DNA of 64,000 bases from Superficieibacter sp. HKU1 (GTDB taxonomy: Bacteria; Pseudomonadota; Gammaproteobacteria; Enterobacterales; Enterobacteriaceae). The stretch lies in NCBI RefSeq assembly GCF_029319185.1, contig NZ_CP119754.1, forward strand, positions 620,001 through 684,000, in the 5' to 3' direction. Shown piece by piece: positions 34,502 to 44,463 of the stretch; position 1 is the stretch's first letter, and each line of letters starts with the position of its first letter. A model generated the notes under the pieces. It saw only the letters and a program-made list of their open reading frames with translations, did no database searches and was not told the origin of the DNA. A program made the position numbers and the translations under genes.

Positions 34502-35260
34502 ATGGATTACCAGCACTTACTTTCCCCCGTTACGCAATTCCTGCACTGCCCGACCCCTCAGGCGTGGATCGACAAAGCCCGCGATCCGGCAAACCTGCCT
34601 TTGCTCCTCACTGACCATATGGTCTGCGAACTGAAAGCCGCGCAAACTGCGATGCTGCTGGTGCGTAAATATGTTGCCGATAAAGAGGGCGGCGATGCGC
34701 TGCTGGCGTGGCTGCAACCTTATGAAGCTTTTACGTTCCGCGAGGGGCCGGAGCCGGACTTCCTGGCGCTGCATAAGCAAATTGGAAAAAGCGTGATGCC
34801 CCGCACTGACGATCCGTGGGGACGTCAGCTAATTGACAGCATGCTGCTGTTAATTAAAGAAGAATTACACCATTTCTGGCAGGTGCGCGAGGCGATGGCG
34901 GTGCGTAGTATTCCTTACGTGAAAATCACCGCCAGCCGCTATGCTAAAGGAATGCTGAAAGAGGTGCGCACCCACGAGCCGCTGACGCTGATCGACAAGC
35001 TGATTTGCGGTGCATATATCGAAGCCCGCTCCTGCGAACGCTTTGCCGCGCTTGCGCCGCATCTGGAAGAGGATTTGCAGAAGTTTTACCTCTCCCTGCT
35101 TCGCTCCGAAGCGCGCCATTACCAGGATTATCTTGCACTGGCACAGCAGATTGCCAGTGATGACATCACGCCACGCGTGCAGCATTTCGGGCACATTGAG
35201 GCGACACTTATTACGACTGAGGACAATGCGTTCCGTTTTCATAGCGGTGTCCCGGTCTGA
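34502..35260 (+). CDS. miaE: tRNA 2-methylthio-cis-ribozeatin hydroxylase
   Basis: 252 residues, as in E. coli and Salmonella MiaE. A four-helix ferritin-like di-iron protein: ligands lie in LIKEELHHFWQ (ExxH near 119-125), GAYIEARSCERFAAL and LLRSEARHYQDY (ExxH). It hydroxylates ms2i6A37 of tRNA using oxygen. Same strand as rraB and the next gene. Confidence 0.95.
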   Translation: MDYQHLLSPVTQFLHCPTPQAWIDKARDPANLPLLLTDHMVCELKAAQTAMLLVRKYVADKEGGDALLAWLQPYEAFTFREGPEPDFLALHKQIGKSVMPRTDDPWGRQLIDSMLLLIKEELHHFWQVREAMAVRSIPYVKITASRYAKGMLKEVRTHEPLTLIDKLICGAYIEARSCERFAALAPHLEEDLQKFYLSLLRSEARHYQDYLALAQQIASDDITPRVQHFGHIEATLITTEDNAFRFHSGVPV

Positions 35261-35276
35261 CGACACAGGACAACAC

Positions 35277-35999
35277 ATGAAAAAATGGTCAACCGCACTG
35301 CTGGCAGGCGTTATCTCGTTTATGGCTTTTGCCTGGCTCGCCCACCGCTCCCCGGCTAAAAATGACGATGAACAATTCGACGCGATTGTCAGTACCATGC
35401 CGACATATCAGGTGCTGAAAGAGCAGGAGCCGCAGCTCTGGGAGTCGATTCGTACCCGCGCGTTGACCATGCAAAAAGAAGGTAAAACCGAGCAGCAGAT
35501 TGTCGATGCGATCCAGCCGCAGGTGCTGAACCTGCAAATGCAGCGTCTGCAAACGGCGCCGGATGAAAATGTGGTGGCCTACATGAAAATCAACATGGAG
35601 CAGACCGCCGCCGTGCAAAAAGTCAGCGATGATGACTGCTACCGTTTCCTGTTTCCGGACGTGAAGGGGGGAATTAACCCGATACGCATCCTGCCGCAGG
35701 AGATGTTCCATCGCCGCATGGAGATTGATGCCGCCATGATGCGCGCCGCTATGGGGCCGAACAAACATACCGTGACGCCGCAGGAGCGGGAACATGCGCA
35801 GCAGGATATTAAACCGGTCGCGCAAAAGCTGAGTGAAAAATACGGTCAGGATCTGGCCATTATGTCTGCTCCGGCCAGCGGCGTCGGCAAAGAGAAAATC
35901 ACCTGTAATATCGTGCAGGATTTATGGAATGGCGTCCTGACGCTGCCGCAGGATAAAGCGGCGGGCGTAATTCGTTTTGCAATTGATTCATCGAATTAA
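35277..35999 (+). CDS. Uncharacterised envelope-targeted protein
   Basis: 240 residues from ATG 35277, 16 bases after miaE. The N-terminus MKKWSTALLAGVISFMAFAW is a signal peptide or signal anchor, and the rest is hydrophilic and helical. No cysteine for lipidation and no known catalytic motif. I do not recognise the family. It occupies the place of yjgL in E. coli. A good terminator follows, so it ends the rraB-miaE strand unit. Confidence 0.8.
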   Translation: MKKWSTALLAGVISFMAFAWLAHRSPAKNDDEQFDAIVSTMPTYQVLKEQEPQLWESIRTRALTMQKEGKTEQQIVDAIQPQVLNLQMQRLQTAPDENVVAYMKINMEQTAAVQKVSDDDCYRFLFPDVKGGINPIRILPQEMFHRRMEIDAAMMRAAMGPNKHTVTPQEREHAQQDIKPVAQKLSEKYGQDLAIMSAPASGVGKEKITCNIVQDLWNGVLTLPQDKAAGVIRFAIDSSN

Positions 36000-36006
36000 T
36001 TCTGTC

Positions 36007-36043
36007 GGGCCTGTATAACACTATCTCAGGCCCGCCGTTTTTT
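36007..36043 (+). terminator. Rho-independent terminator
   Basis: GGGCCTG (36007-36013) pairs with CAGGCCC (36027-36033), then GCCG and six T (36038-36043). Confidence 0.85.
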
Positions 36044-36112
36044 ATTCTCTTTTATCCAGATTAAAATAACGTCACGGGCATGTATATCCCGTACAAAGAG
36101 AATAAAGGCTGT

Positions 36113-36610
36113 TTAAAGATCTTTCAGCATCCGAACTTCACAATCCACATGACCGGTGCAGCCCAGTGGACCGTCAATATGCCGGAAGCCGAGCTTTTCA
36201 TATAGCCCTATCGCTTCTTTAAGGAAGGCGGTGGTTTCCAGATAGCAGCGTGTAAACCCCTGCTCGCGGGCATGATCCATTGCCATCAGCGCCAGCTTTT
36301 TCGCCAGCCCCTGACCGCGAATCGAGGGCAGAAAATACATCTTCTGTAATTCACAGATATCCGGCTCGCTACAGGCCAGCGGTGCAATACCGCCACCGCC
36401 CACGACGTTACCATCCTGCTCAACGACCCAATAGGCGTGGCCCGGCTGGCTATACAGCTGGTACAGTTCATCCAGATTCGGATCGGCTACCGTATAGCCT
36501 TTATCGGCGGTGAGGCCGTATTCGGCGGAAACCTGACGGATAACGGCGGCAATCGCCGGGTTATCCTGAGCCGTCAGGCGGCGCAGCGCGAGCGTGCTGA
36601 CTACATTCAT
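36113..36610 (-). CDS. yjgM: GNAT-family N-acetyltransferase YjgM
   Basis: 165 residues from ATG 36610 (MNVVSTLALRRLT). The acetyl-CoA binding motif A is PSIRGQGLAKKLALMAMDHARE (start near 99). The length and place next to yjgN match E. coli YjgM. Substrate not known. It is divergent from yjgN. Confidence 0.85.
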   Translation of the reverse strand: MNVVSTLALRRLTAQDNPAIAAVIRQVSAEYGLTADKGYTVADPNLDELYQLYSQPGHAYWVVEQDGNVVGGGGIAPLACSEPDICELQKMYFLPSIRGQGLAKKLALMAMDHAREQGFTRCYLETTAFLKEAIGLYEKLGFRHIDGPLGCTGHVDCEVRMLKDL

Positions 36611-36800
36611 AACATTACCCAATTGCACATATCATACTTATACATTTATTTAATACCATTCTCTCTAATGCGGCGCAAGCGACTTATAGGGCATGAAAAA
36701 ATTTTGTCATTGATGATGGTTAAAGGGTATTGTAATACAGCAGATTTAACGGTTCTTTTAGTATTATTTATTTATGGATTTGTTAATTTAGGGATGTTTT

Positions 36801-37991
36801 ATGGCAAAAGTTATTGATGGCATGGATACTCAGAGTCATCCGTTTGTGTTTCACGGCGACGGGGGTAGTTATTTCCTTATATGCCTGGTGAATGTTTTAC
36901 TTTGTCTTATCACGTTAGGTATTTATACGCCTTGGGCATTAATGAAATGTCGCCGTTATATTTACGCTAATATGGAAGTCAATGGGCAGAGTTTTACTTA
37001 TGGGGTGACAGGCGGCAACATATTTGGGAGCTGCCTGTTTTTGCTGGCGATATATTTCTCCGTGATAATGTCAATGGCGATGAGAATTCCCTTTATTGGC
37101 ATTGTGCTGTTTATAGCCTTGTTTATTCTTCTCCCCTTTATGGTCGTGAAAGGGATGCGCTACCAGGCCATGATGACTTCTCTGAACGGCGTGCATTTCG
37201 GCTTTTCATGTTCGATGAAAAGATTCTGGTTAATCATGGTAGGGTTACCTGTTGCGATGGCTATAGGATTAGTCCTGTGTGTAATGATTATTGCTAAACT
37301 TTGCCCGACAGGTAGTGATAGTGGGGCAATTATATCGGGCATTGTATTGGCGCTGATAGCGGTAGCGGCCATCGGTATTTTTAATGGTTTCTTGTTCAGC
37401 AAAATAATGCCGTTTATCTGGAATAATATCAGCTTCGGGGTGCATCGCTTCGACGTCAAGCTGGACACCGTTTATTGTATCAAATTCGCCATTCTGGCGT
37501 TTATCACCATTATCCCGTTTTTAGGTGTAGCGGGGTATATCATATACGATCAGATTGTGGATGAAATACGTGGCTTTTCCATTTACGCGACTGGCGACAT
37601 GAGCGAGGTTTTTGAGGGGCTGCGCAAGAGGATTATCGCGCAGGTGATTTATTATTTTGGTATCGCGATAAGCACCAGTTATTTAACCGTCGCCCTGCGT
37701 AACCACTTTATGAGCCGACTTTCACTGGCCGACGGGCGTGTTCGCTTTCGCTCGACATTAACCTATTTTGGCATGCTCTATCGGATGTGTGCATTAGTGG
37801 TGGTTTCTGGTATTACCGGCGGGCTGGCCTATCCATTGCTGAAAATGTGGATGCTCTCCTGGCAGGCCGAAAATACGTATGTGATTGGCGATCTGGATGC
37901 GTTGACGTTAGAGAACAATGATCAGCAAGCGGATACAGACGTTCTGGCGAAAGTGTCGCGCGGTATGATGCCCACTTTACCATTCCTGTAA
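36801..37991 (+). CDS. yjgN: DUF898 family inner-membrane protein YjgN
   Basis: 396 residues with about eight membrane segments. N-terminal FVFHGDGGSYF, then LGIYTPWALMKCRRY repeats typical of DUF898; a second copy-like element SFGVHRFDVKLDTVYCIK appears near 210-230; the end is PTLPFL as in E. coli YjgN. Function unknown. Starts at ATG 36801 in an AT-rich context. Confidence 0.93.
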   Translation: MAKVIDGMDTQSHPFVFHGDGGSYFLICLVNVLLCLITLGIYTPWALMKCRRYIYANMEVNGQSFTYGVTGGNIFGSCLFLLAIYFSVIMSMAMRIPFIGIVLFIALFILLPFMVVKGMRYQAMMTSLNGVHFGFSCSMKRFWLIMVGLPVAMAIGLVLCVMIIAKLCPTGSDSGAIISGIVLALIAVAAIGIFNGFLFSKIMPFIWNNISFGVHRFDVKLDTVYCIKFAILAFITIIPFLGVAGYIIYDQIVDEIRGFSIYATGDMSEVFEGLRKRIIAQVIYYFGIAISTSYLTVALRNHFMSRLSLADGRVRFRSTLTYFGMLYRMCALVVVSGITGGLAYPLLKMWMLSWQAENTYVIGDLDALTLENNDQQADTDVLAKVSRGMMPTLPFL

Positions 37992-38000
37992 CGATAAAAA

Positions 38001-38022
38001 AGGCCGGAACGTATTCCGGCCT
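38001..38022. terminator. Bidirectional terminator between yjgN and valS
   Basis: Perfect 9-bp stem AGGCCGGAA/TTCCGGCCT with CGTA loop, 9 bases after yjgN. The A-run on its left gives a T-run on the minus strand, so it can also stop transcripts leaving valS. Confidence 0.8.
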
Positions 38023-38054
38023 CTGCGTGTTGTCAGGCGTTACTCCGTGGAAGC

Positions 38055-38140
38055 ATGCCGGGTGGCGCTGCGCTTACCCGGCCTACAAAACCCTTAATAT
38101 TAATGCCTCCAGGCCCGCGCAAGCGAAGTGCCGCCGGGCA
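38055..38140. repeat. REP/BIME pair downstream of valS
   Basis: GCCGGGTGGCGCTGCGCTTA (left unit) and a divergent second unit around GCGCAAGCGAAGTGCCGCC, between the terminator and the valS stop. Confidence 0.8.
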
Positions 38141-38148
38141 GAGCGGGC

Positions 38149-41004
38149 TTACAGCGCGCTAATTACTGCCTGCTGCTCAATCAACTTCGCTTTCGCTTCG
38201 GCATATCCTTCCAGCTTCTCGCGCTCTTTGGCAATCACCGCTTCCGGTGCGCGCGCCACAAAGCCTTCATTGGAGAGCTTGGCTTCGATACGGCTCACTT
38301 CACCCTCGACTTTCGCCACTTCTTTCGCCAGACGTGCCAGTTCGGCCTCTTTGTCGATAAGCCCCGCCATCGGGATCAGCAGCTCGGCACCGTCGATGAT
38401 TTTAGTGACCGAAACCGGACCTTTATCATCAGCAGGCAGCACGGTAATGCTTTCCAGACGCGCCAGGGTTTGCAGGAAGCTGCGGTTATCGTTCACGCGA
38501 CGGGTTGCGTCGGCGCTCGCGCCGCGCAGCAGCAGTTCCAGCGGTTTACCCGGGGAGATGTTCATCTCCGCACGGATGTTACGCACCGCGATGATCGCCT
38601 GCTTCAGCCACTCGGTATCGGCCAGCGCTGCTTCATCGACCTGCGCCGCGTCGTACTGCGGGAACGGTTGCAGCATGATGGTGTCGCCGGTGTTACCGCA
38701 AATCACTTTCACGCGCTGCCAGATAGTCTCGGTAATGAACGGGATGATTGGATGCGCCAGGCGCAGCAGACCTTCCAGCACGGTCACCAGGGTATTACGC
38801 GTGCCGCGCAGTTCAGACTCAGAACCGCCGTTCATCACCGGCTTGGTCAGCTCCAGATACCAGTCGCAGAACTGGTTCCAGGTGAACTCATACAGGATGC
38901 CTGCCGCGATGTCGAAGCGATAGCTATCCAGCGCCTCGCGGTACGCTTTGATGGTCTGGTTGAACTCTGCCAGGATCCAGCGATCCGCCAGCGACAGCGT
39001 CATTTCGCCGCCGTTGAAACCGCAATCCTGATCTTCGGTGTTCATCAGCACAAAACGGCTGGCGTTCCACAGCTTGTTACAGAAGTTACGGTAACCTTCC
39101 AGACGCTTCATATCCCAGTTGATATCGCGGCCGGTAGAGGCCAGCGCCGCCAGCGTGAAGCGCAGGGCGTCGGTGCCGTGCGGCTCGATGCCGTTCGGGA
39201 ACTGCTTCTCGGTGCGTTTACGGATTTTGTCCGCCAGCTGCGGCTGCATCATGTTGCCGGTACGTTTTTCCAGCAGATCCGCGAGGGAGATACCATCAAC
39301 CATATCCAGCGGGTCGATCACGTTGCCCTTGGATTTGGACATCTTCTGCCCTTCATCATCGCGGATCAGGCCGGTCATGTAGACGGTATGGAACGGTACC
39401 TGCGGCTTGCCGTTTTCATCTTTGATGAAGTGCATGGTCATCATGATCATGCGAGCGATCCAGAAGAAGATGATGTCGAAGCCGGAGACCATCACGCTGG
39501 TGGGGTGGAACTGACGCAGGGCGTCGGTGTTTTCCGGCCAGCCGAGGGTGGAGAAGGTCCATAGCGCAGAGGAGAACCAGGTATCCAGCACGTCTTCGTC
39601 CTGACGCAGGGCAACGTCGGCACTCAGGTTGTTTTCCTGACGCACGTCGTCTTCGGTGCGGCCCACGTAGACGTTGCCGTCGTTGTCGTACCACGCCGGG
39701 ATACGGTGTCCCCACCACAGCTGACGGGAAATACACCAGTCCTGAATATCGCGCATCCAGGAGAAGTACATGTTTTCGTACTGCTTCGGTACGAACTGAA
39801 TATCGCCATTCTCAACCGCTTCAACCGCCGGTTTCGCCAGTACGTCGGTGCGAACATACCACTGGTCGGTCAGCATCGGTTCGATAACCACGCCGCCGCG
39901 GTCGCCGTACGGGACGGTCAGATCGTGCGGTTTGATCTCTTCCAGCAGACCGAGGGCATCAACGGCGGCGACCATCGCTTTACGTGCGGCAAAACGCTCC
40001 AGCTTCTGGAACTCTGCCGGAATATCGCTGGCATAAACCTCAGACTCTTCGCCTTTGGTATCGAACACCTGCGCGCTTTCACGGATATCGCCGTCAAAGG
40101 TCAGGATGTTGATCATCGGCAACTGATGACGCTTGCCGACTTCGTAGTCGTTGAAGTCGTGCGCCGGGGTGATTTTCACGCAGCCGGTGCCTTTTTCCAT
40201 ATCGGCGTGCTCGTCGCCGACAATCGGAATGCGGCGGTTAACCAGCGGCAGCACCACGAATTTGCCGATCAGATCTTTATAACGCGGATCTTCCGGGTTT
40301 ACCGCCACGCCGGTATCGCCGAGCAGGGTTTCCGGACGGGTGGTGGCGACCACCAGGTAATCTTTCCCGTCGGCGGTTTTCGCGCCGTCGGCCAGCGGAT
40401 AGCGGATGTGCCACATGGAGCCTTTCGACTCACGGTTTTCCACTTCCAGATCGGAGATGGCGGTACGCAGTTTCGGGTCCCAGTTGACCAGACGCTTACC
40501 GCGGTAGATCAGATCTTCTTTGTACAGGCGGACAAAGACTTCTTTCACGGCATTGGAAAGGCCTTCGTCCATGGTGAAGCGCTCGCGCTCCCAGTCCACG
40601 GAGTTGCCGAGACGGCGCATCTGGCGGGTAATCGTGCCGCCGGATTCTGCTTTCCACTGCCAGATTTTATCGATGAAGGCATCGCGACCGTAGTCGTGGC
40701 GGGTTTTACCTTCTTCGGCGGCGATTTTACGCTCAACCACCATTTGGGTGGCGATGCCTGCATGGTCCGTGCCCGCCTGCCAGAGGGTGTTTTTACCCTG
40801 CATGCGCTGGTAGCGGATCATGGTGTCCATGATGGTTTGCTGGAAAGCATGACCCATATGCAAGCTGCCGGTGACGTTCGGCGGCGGGATCATGATGCAG
40901 AAGCTTTCCTGGCTTTCATCACCGTTGGGTTTGAAATAGCCCTGCTTTTCCCACTGCTCGTAAAGCGGCTGTTCGATATCTTGCGGGTTGTATGTCTTTT
41001 CCAT
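38149..41004 (-). CDS. valS: Valine--tRNA ligase
   Basis: 951 residues (E. coli length). Class I signatures: HMGHAF (HIGH equivalent, about 48-53) and KMSKS near 554-558; editing domain between; anticodon-binding and C-terminal coiled-coil arm (EAELARLAKEVAKVEGEV). It charges tRNA-Val. Its start overlaps the holC stop by one base (TAATG), coupling translation. Confidence 0.98.
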   Translation of the reverse strand: MEKTYNPQDIEQPLYEQWEKQGYFKPNGDESQESFCIMIPPPNVTGSLHMGHAFQQTIMDTMIRYQRMQGKNTLWQAGTDHAGIATQMVVERKIAAEEGKTRHDYGRDAFIDKIWQWKAESGGTITRQMRRLGNSVDWERERFTMDEGLSNAVKEVFVRLYKEDLIYRGKRLVNWDPKLRTAISDLEVENRESKGSMWHIRYPLADGAKTADGKDYLVVATTRPETLLGDTGVAVNPEDPRYKDLIGKFVVLPLVNRRIPIVGDEHADMEKGTGCVKITPAHDFNDYEVGKRHQLPMINILTFDGDIRESAQVFDTKGEESEVYASDIPAEFQKLERFAARKAMVAAVDALGLLEEIKPHDLTVPYGDRGGVVIEPMLTDQWYVRTDVLAKPAVEAVENGDIQFVPKQYENMYFSWMRDIQDWCISRQLWWGHRIPAWYDNDGNVYVGRTEDDVRQENNLSADVALRQDEDVLDTWFSSALWTFSTLGWPENTDALRQFHPTSVMVSGFDIIFFWIARMIMMTMHFIKDENGKPQVPFHTVYMTGLIRDDEGQKMSKSKGNVIDPLDMVDGISLADLLEKRTGNMMQPQLADKIRKRTEKQFPNGIEPHGTDALRFTLAALASTGRDINWDMKRLEGYRNFCNKLWNASRFVLMNTEDQDCGFNGGEMTLSLADRWILAEFNQTIKAYREALDSYRFDIAAGILYEFTWNQFCDWYLELTKPVMNGGSESELRGTRNTLVTVLEGLLRLAHPIIPFITETIWQRVKVICGNTGDTIMLQPFPQYDAAQVDEAALADTEWLKQAIIAVRNIRAEMNISPGKPLELLLRGASADATRRVNDNRSFLQTLARLESITVLPADDKGPVSVTKIIDGAELLIPMAGLIDKEAELARLAKEVAKVEGEVSRIEAKLSNEGFVARAPEAVIAKEREKLEGYAEAKAKLIEQQAVISAL

Positions 41005-41447
41005 TATTTCCAGGCTGCCGTATTCAGGTTAAAACCAGCCACGCGGTAGGCTTTATAGCGCTCGCGTGCCAGTTGTTTCAAAGAGTCTTCATAAGGGACG
41101 AAGTCTACCACTTCTGTGAAAGCGGTGGCAAAATCTGCGAAGTTTGTCCGCAGGCTGATGAGGATATCGCGCGGGCTGCTGTTACGCTTCTGCGGCCAGG
41201 CAATCTCGACCGGCGCACCGCCGCGCGGGCCTTCACCTGCCAGATTGTGCGGCACAAAGCTTTCCGCCGGGCGCGCCCACAGCGCTTCATCAAGGCGGAT
41301 CGCCTGTTGCTCATCTTCGCAGGCGATCAGCACGCGCTTGCCGCTGCGCCAACGTTCTGCGGCAATCTCACACACCAGTAGTTCCACGGCGCTCAGGCCG
41401 TCGGCGGCGGTGTCGTTGTCCAGAAGGTAGAACGTTGCGTTTTTCAT
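41004..41447 (-). CDS. holC: DNA polymerase III chi subunit
   Basis: 147 residues, E. coli HolC length, starting MKNATFYLLDND. It links the clamp loader (via psi) to SSB at the replication fork. Overlaps valS by one base. The gap to pepA contains a REP pair. Confidence 0.95.
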   Translation of the reverse strand: MKNATFYLLDNDTAADGLSAVELLVCEIAAERWRSGKRVLIACEDEQQAIRLDEALWARPAESFVPHNLAGEGPRGGAPVEIAWPQKRNSSPRDILISLRTNFADFATAFTEVVDFVPYEDSLKQLARERYKAYRVAGFNLNTAAWK

Positions 41448-41500
41448 ATAGGGCTTCTTGTGATGACGTTACCGGTGAAGGCCGGGTCTGGTGTTTTTAA

Positions 41501-41580
41501 TGCCGGGTGGCGCTTTGCTTACCCGGCCTGGGATTTGGTGCCGTTTGTAGGCCGGGTAAGGCGAAGCCGCCACCCGGCAT
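41501..41580. repeat. REP/BIME pair between pepA and holC
   Basis: Inverted units TGCCGGGTGGCGCTTTGCTT and GTAAGGCGAAGCCGCCACCC with a short spacer. Confidence 0.85.
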
Positions 41581-41586
41581 GGTGCA

Positions 41587-43098
41587 TCACTCGTCGCCGT
41601 TAAACCCGGCGCGATTCAACAGGAACTGCGACAGCAGCGCGACCGGGCGACCGGTCGCGCCTTTGGCTTTACCGGAGCGCCAGGCGGTACCGGCGATATC
41701 CAGATGCGCCCAGTTATATTTACGGGTAAAACGCGCCAGGAAGCAACCGGCGGTAATTGCGCCGCCAGGACGCCCGCCGATATTCGCCATATCCGCAAAA
41801 TTGGACTCCAGCTGCTCCTGGAACTCATCGGCCAGCGGCAGACGCCACGCGCGATCGCCTGCCTGCTCGGATGCGCCAATCAGCTCGTGCGCCAGCGGGT
41901 TGTGGTTCGACATCAGCCCGGTAATATGATGGCCCAGGGCAATCACGCAGGCACCAGTCAGCGTCGCCACGTCAATCACCGTCTCCGGCTCAAAACGCTC
42001 AACGTAGGTCAGCACGTCGCACAGCACCAGACGGCCTTCGGCGTCGGTGTTCAGCACCTCGACCGTCTGACCGGACATGGTGGTCAGCACGTCGCCCGGA
42101 CGATACGCGCGGCCGCCAGGCATATTTTCACAGCCTGCCAGCACGCCGATGACGTTAATCGGTAGCTGAAGTTCCGCTACCATCCGCATCACGCCGTACA
42201 CTGCTGCTGCGCCGCACATGTCATACTTCATCTCGTCCATCCCTTCGGATGGCTTGATGGAGATACCGCCGGAGTCGAAGGTCAGCCCCTTACCCACCAG
42301 CACGATGGGACGCGCGTCTTCGGAGGCATCGCCCTTGTACTCAATCACCGACATCAGCGACTCGTTCTGCGAACCCGCGCCGACCGCCAGATAAGAGTGC
42401 ATTCCCAGCTCTTTCATCTGCTGCTCGCCAATCACGCGAGTAATAACGTTTTTGCTGTAGCTGTCCGCCAGCTGGCGCGCCTGGGAGGCGAGGTAGGCGG
42501 CGTTACAGATATTCGGCGGCATATTGCCGAGATCTTTTGCGGCCTTGATCCCGGCGGCAATCGCCAGACCGTGCTGAATGGCACGCTCGCCGCTGGTCAG
42601 CTCGCGGCGGGTCGGCACGTTGAACACCAGCTTGCGCAGCGGACGACGCGGCTCGCTTCTGGTGGTCTTTAGTTGATCGAAGCTGTACAGCGTCTCTTTC
42701 GCCGTCTCTACCGCCTGACGCACTTTCCAGTAGTTATTGCGCCCCTTCACATGCAGTTCGGTCAGGAAACAGACCGCTTCCATTGAACCGGTATCGTTAA
42801 GGGTGTTGATCGTTTTCTGGATCACCTGCTTATACTGGCGCTCATCCAGCTCACGTTCTTTGCCGCAGCCGATCAGCAGAATACGTTCTGACAGGACGTT
42901 CGGCACATGATGAAGCAGCAAGGTCTGCCCCGGTTTACCTTCCAGCTCGCCGCGACGCAGCAACGCGCTGATATAGCCGTCGCTGATTTTATCGAGCTGC
43001 TCGGCAATCGGGGAGAGGCGGCGCGGTTCAAAGACGCCCACGACGATACACGCGCTCCGCTGTTTCTCCGGGCTACCGCTTTTTACACTGAACTCCAT
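41587..43098 (-). CDS. pepA: Leucyl aminopeptidase A / DNA-binding protein PepA
   Basis: 503 residues as in E. coli. C-terminal M17 dizinc peptidase domain with GKGLTFDSGGISIKPS and the signature NTDAEGRLVL. It cleaves N-terminal leucine and other residues. In E. coli it also binds DNA in Xer recombination and carAB regulation. First gene of the pepA-holC-valS strand unit; divergent from lptF. Confidence 0.97.
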   Translation of the reverse strand: MEFSVKSGSPEKQRSACIVVGVFEPRRLSPIAEQLDKISDGYISALLRRGELEGKPGQTLLLHHVPNVLSERILLIGCGKERELDERQYKQVIQKTINTLNDTGSMEAVCFLTELHVKGRNNYWKVRQAVETAKETLYSFDQLKTTRSEPRRPLRKLVFNVPTRRELTSGERAIQHGLAIAAGIKAAKDLGNMPPNICNAAYLASQARQLADSYSKNVITRVIGEQQMKELGMHSYLAVGAGSQNESLMSVIEYKGDASEDARPIVLVGKGLTFDSGGISIKPSEGMDEMKYDMCGAAAVYGVMRMVAELQLPINVIGVLAGCENMPGGRAYRPGDVLTTMSGQTVEVLNTDAEGRLVLCDVLTYVERFEPETVIDVATLTGACVIALGHHITGLMSNHNPLAHELIGASEQAGDRAWRLPLADEFQEQLESNFADMANIGGRPGGAITAGCFLARFTRKYNWAHLDIAGTAWRSGKAKGATGRPVALLSQFLLNRAGFNGDE

Positions 43099-43362
43099 GC
43101 ACTACGCTCCTGAATCTTAAAGACAACAGCGGAAGCTGCGGATAGAATTGCAAGCTTTCGTAACTCATGTCCGCTGTTGCGGTGACTTCGTGATAATCTT
43201 ACTGTGACGGTTTAAACACCTCAGAGCGTTTCTGAAGCGACCATACTGCTAAGTAAAACTATCTTAGCGATGTTTTCAACGACTCAAGAGCATAAATGAC
43301 GTTTAAGCCATGAAACAAGCGATTTTCCAGCAAAAAGACGGGTTTTTACAGGCGTATTTAAA

Positions 43363-44463
43363 GTGATAATCATAAGATATCTGGTGCGGGAGACGCTCAA
43401 AAGCCAGCTGGCGATCCTTTTCATCCTGCTTCTGATCTTCTTCTGTCAGAAACTGGTACGAATTCTGGGCGCGGCGGTTGACGGCGAAATCCCAACAAAC
43501 CTGGTGCTCTCACTGTTGGGACTGGGCGTGCCTGAAATGGCGCAGCTTATCCTGCCGCTCAGCCTGTTCCTCGGGCTGTTGATGACGCTGGGCAAACTTT
43601 ATACCGAAAGTGAAATTACGGTGATGCACGCCTGCGGCCTCAGTAAAGCCGTACTGGTGAAAGCAGCCATGATCCTGGCGCTGTTCACCGCCATTGTTGC
43701 GGCGGTCAACGTGATGTGGGCGGGGCCGTGGTCCTCCCGTCATCAGGATGAAGTGCTCGCCGACGCCAAAGCCAACCCCGGCATGGCGGCGCTGGCGCAG
43801 GGCCAGTTCCAGCAGGCCACCGATGGCAACTCGGTGCTGTTTATTGAGAGCGTCAGCGGCAGCAGTTTCCACGACGTATTCCTCGCCCAGCTGCGGCCAA
43901 AAGGCAACGCGCGTCCTTCTGTCGTGGTCGCGGACTCGGGCCAGATGGCTCAGCATAAAGACGGCTCCCAGAGCGTGACCTTAAACAAAGGTACCCGCTT
44001 CGAAGGCACCGCGATGCTGCGCGACTTCCGTATTATCGATTTCCAGAACTACCAGGCGATTATCGGACACCAGGCGGTGACGCTTGATCCTGATGATACC
44101 GATCAGATGAATATGCGTACCCTGTGGAACACCGACACCGATCGGGCGCGCGCTGAACTGCACTGGCGTCTCACCCTGGTGGCGACCGTATTCATCATGG
44201 CGCTGATGGTAGTCCCGCTCAGCGTGGTCAATCCGCGTCAGGGGCGTGTGCTGTCGATGCTGCCAGCAATGCTGCTGTATCTGATTTTCTTCCTGTTACA
44301 GACCTCGCTAAAATCCAACGGCAGCAAAGGCAAGCTGGACCCGATGATCTGGATGTGGGCGGTGAACCTGCTTTACTTTGCGGGTGCCGTTGCCCTGAAC
44401 CTGTGGGATACGGTGCCGATGCGCCGTCTGCGTGCCGGTTTCACGCGTAAAGGAGCGGTATAA
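43363..44463 (+). CDS. lptF: LPS export ABC transporter permease LptF
   Basis: 366 residues from a GTG start (MIIIRYLVRETLKSQLA). Six membrane helices with a large periplasmic beta-jellyroll domain between helices 3 and 4 (about 120-265). Together with LptG and LptB2 it extracts lipopolysaccharide from the inner membrane and passes it to LptC. Its TAATG end overlaps the lptG start by one base. Promoter in the 264-base gap to pepA. Confidence 0.97.
   Translation: MIIIRYLVRETLKSQLAILFILLLIFFCQKLVRILGAAVDGEIPTNLVLSLLGLGVPEMAQLILPLSLFLGLLMTLGKLYTESEITVMHACGLSKAVLVKAAMILALFTAIVAAVNVMWAGPWSSRHQDEVLADAKANPGMAALAQGQFQQATDGNSVLFIESVSGSSFHDVFLAQLRPKGNARPSVVVADSGQMAQHKDGSQSVTLNKGTRFEGTAMLRDFRIIDFQNYQAIIGHQAVTLDPDDTDQMNMRTLWNTDTDRARAELHWRLTLVATVFIMALMVVPLSVVNPRQGRVLSMLPAMLLYLIFFLLQTSLKSNGSKGKLDPMIWMWAVNLLYFAGAVALNLWDTVPMRRLRAGFTRKGAV

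Noticed and set aside
39706..41049. 447- and 478-codon open frames antisense to valS
   Set aside because: Long antisense frames are expected from codon bias in this GC range; valS reads through without interruption.
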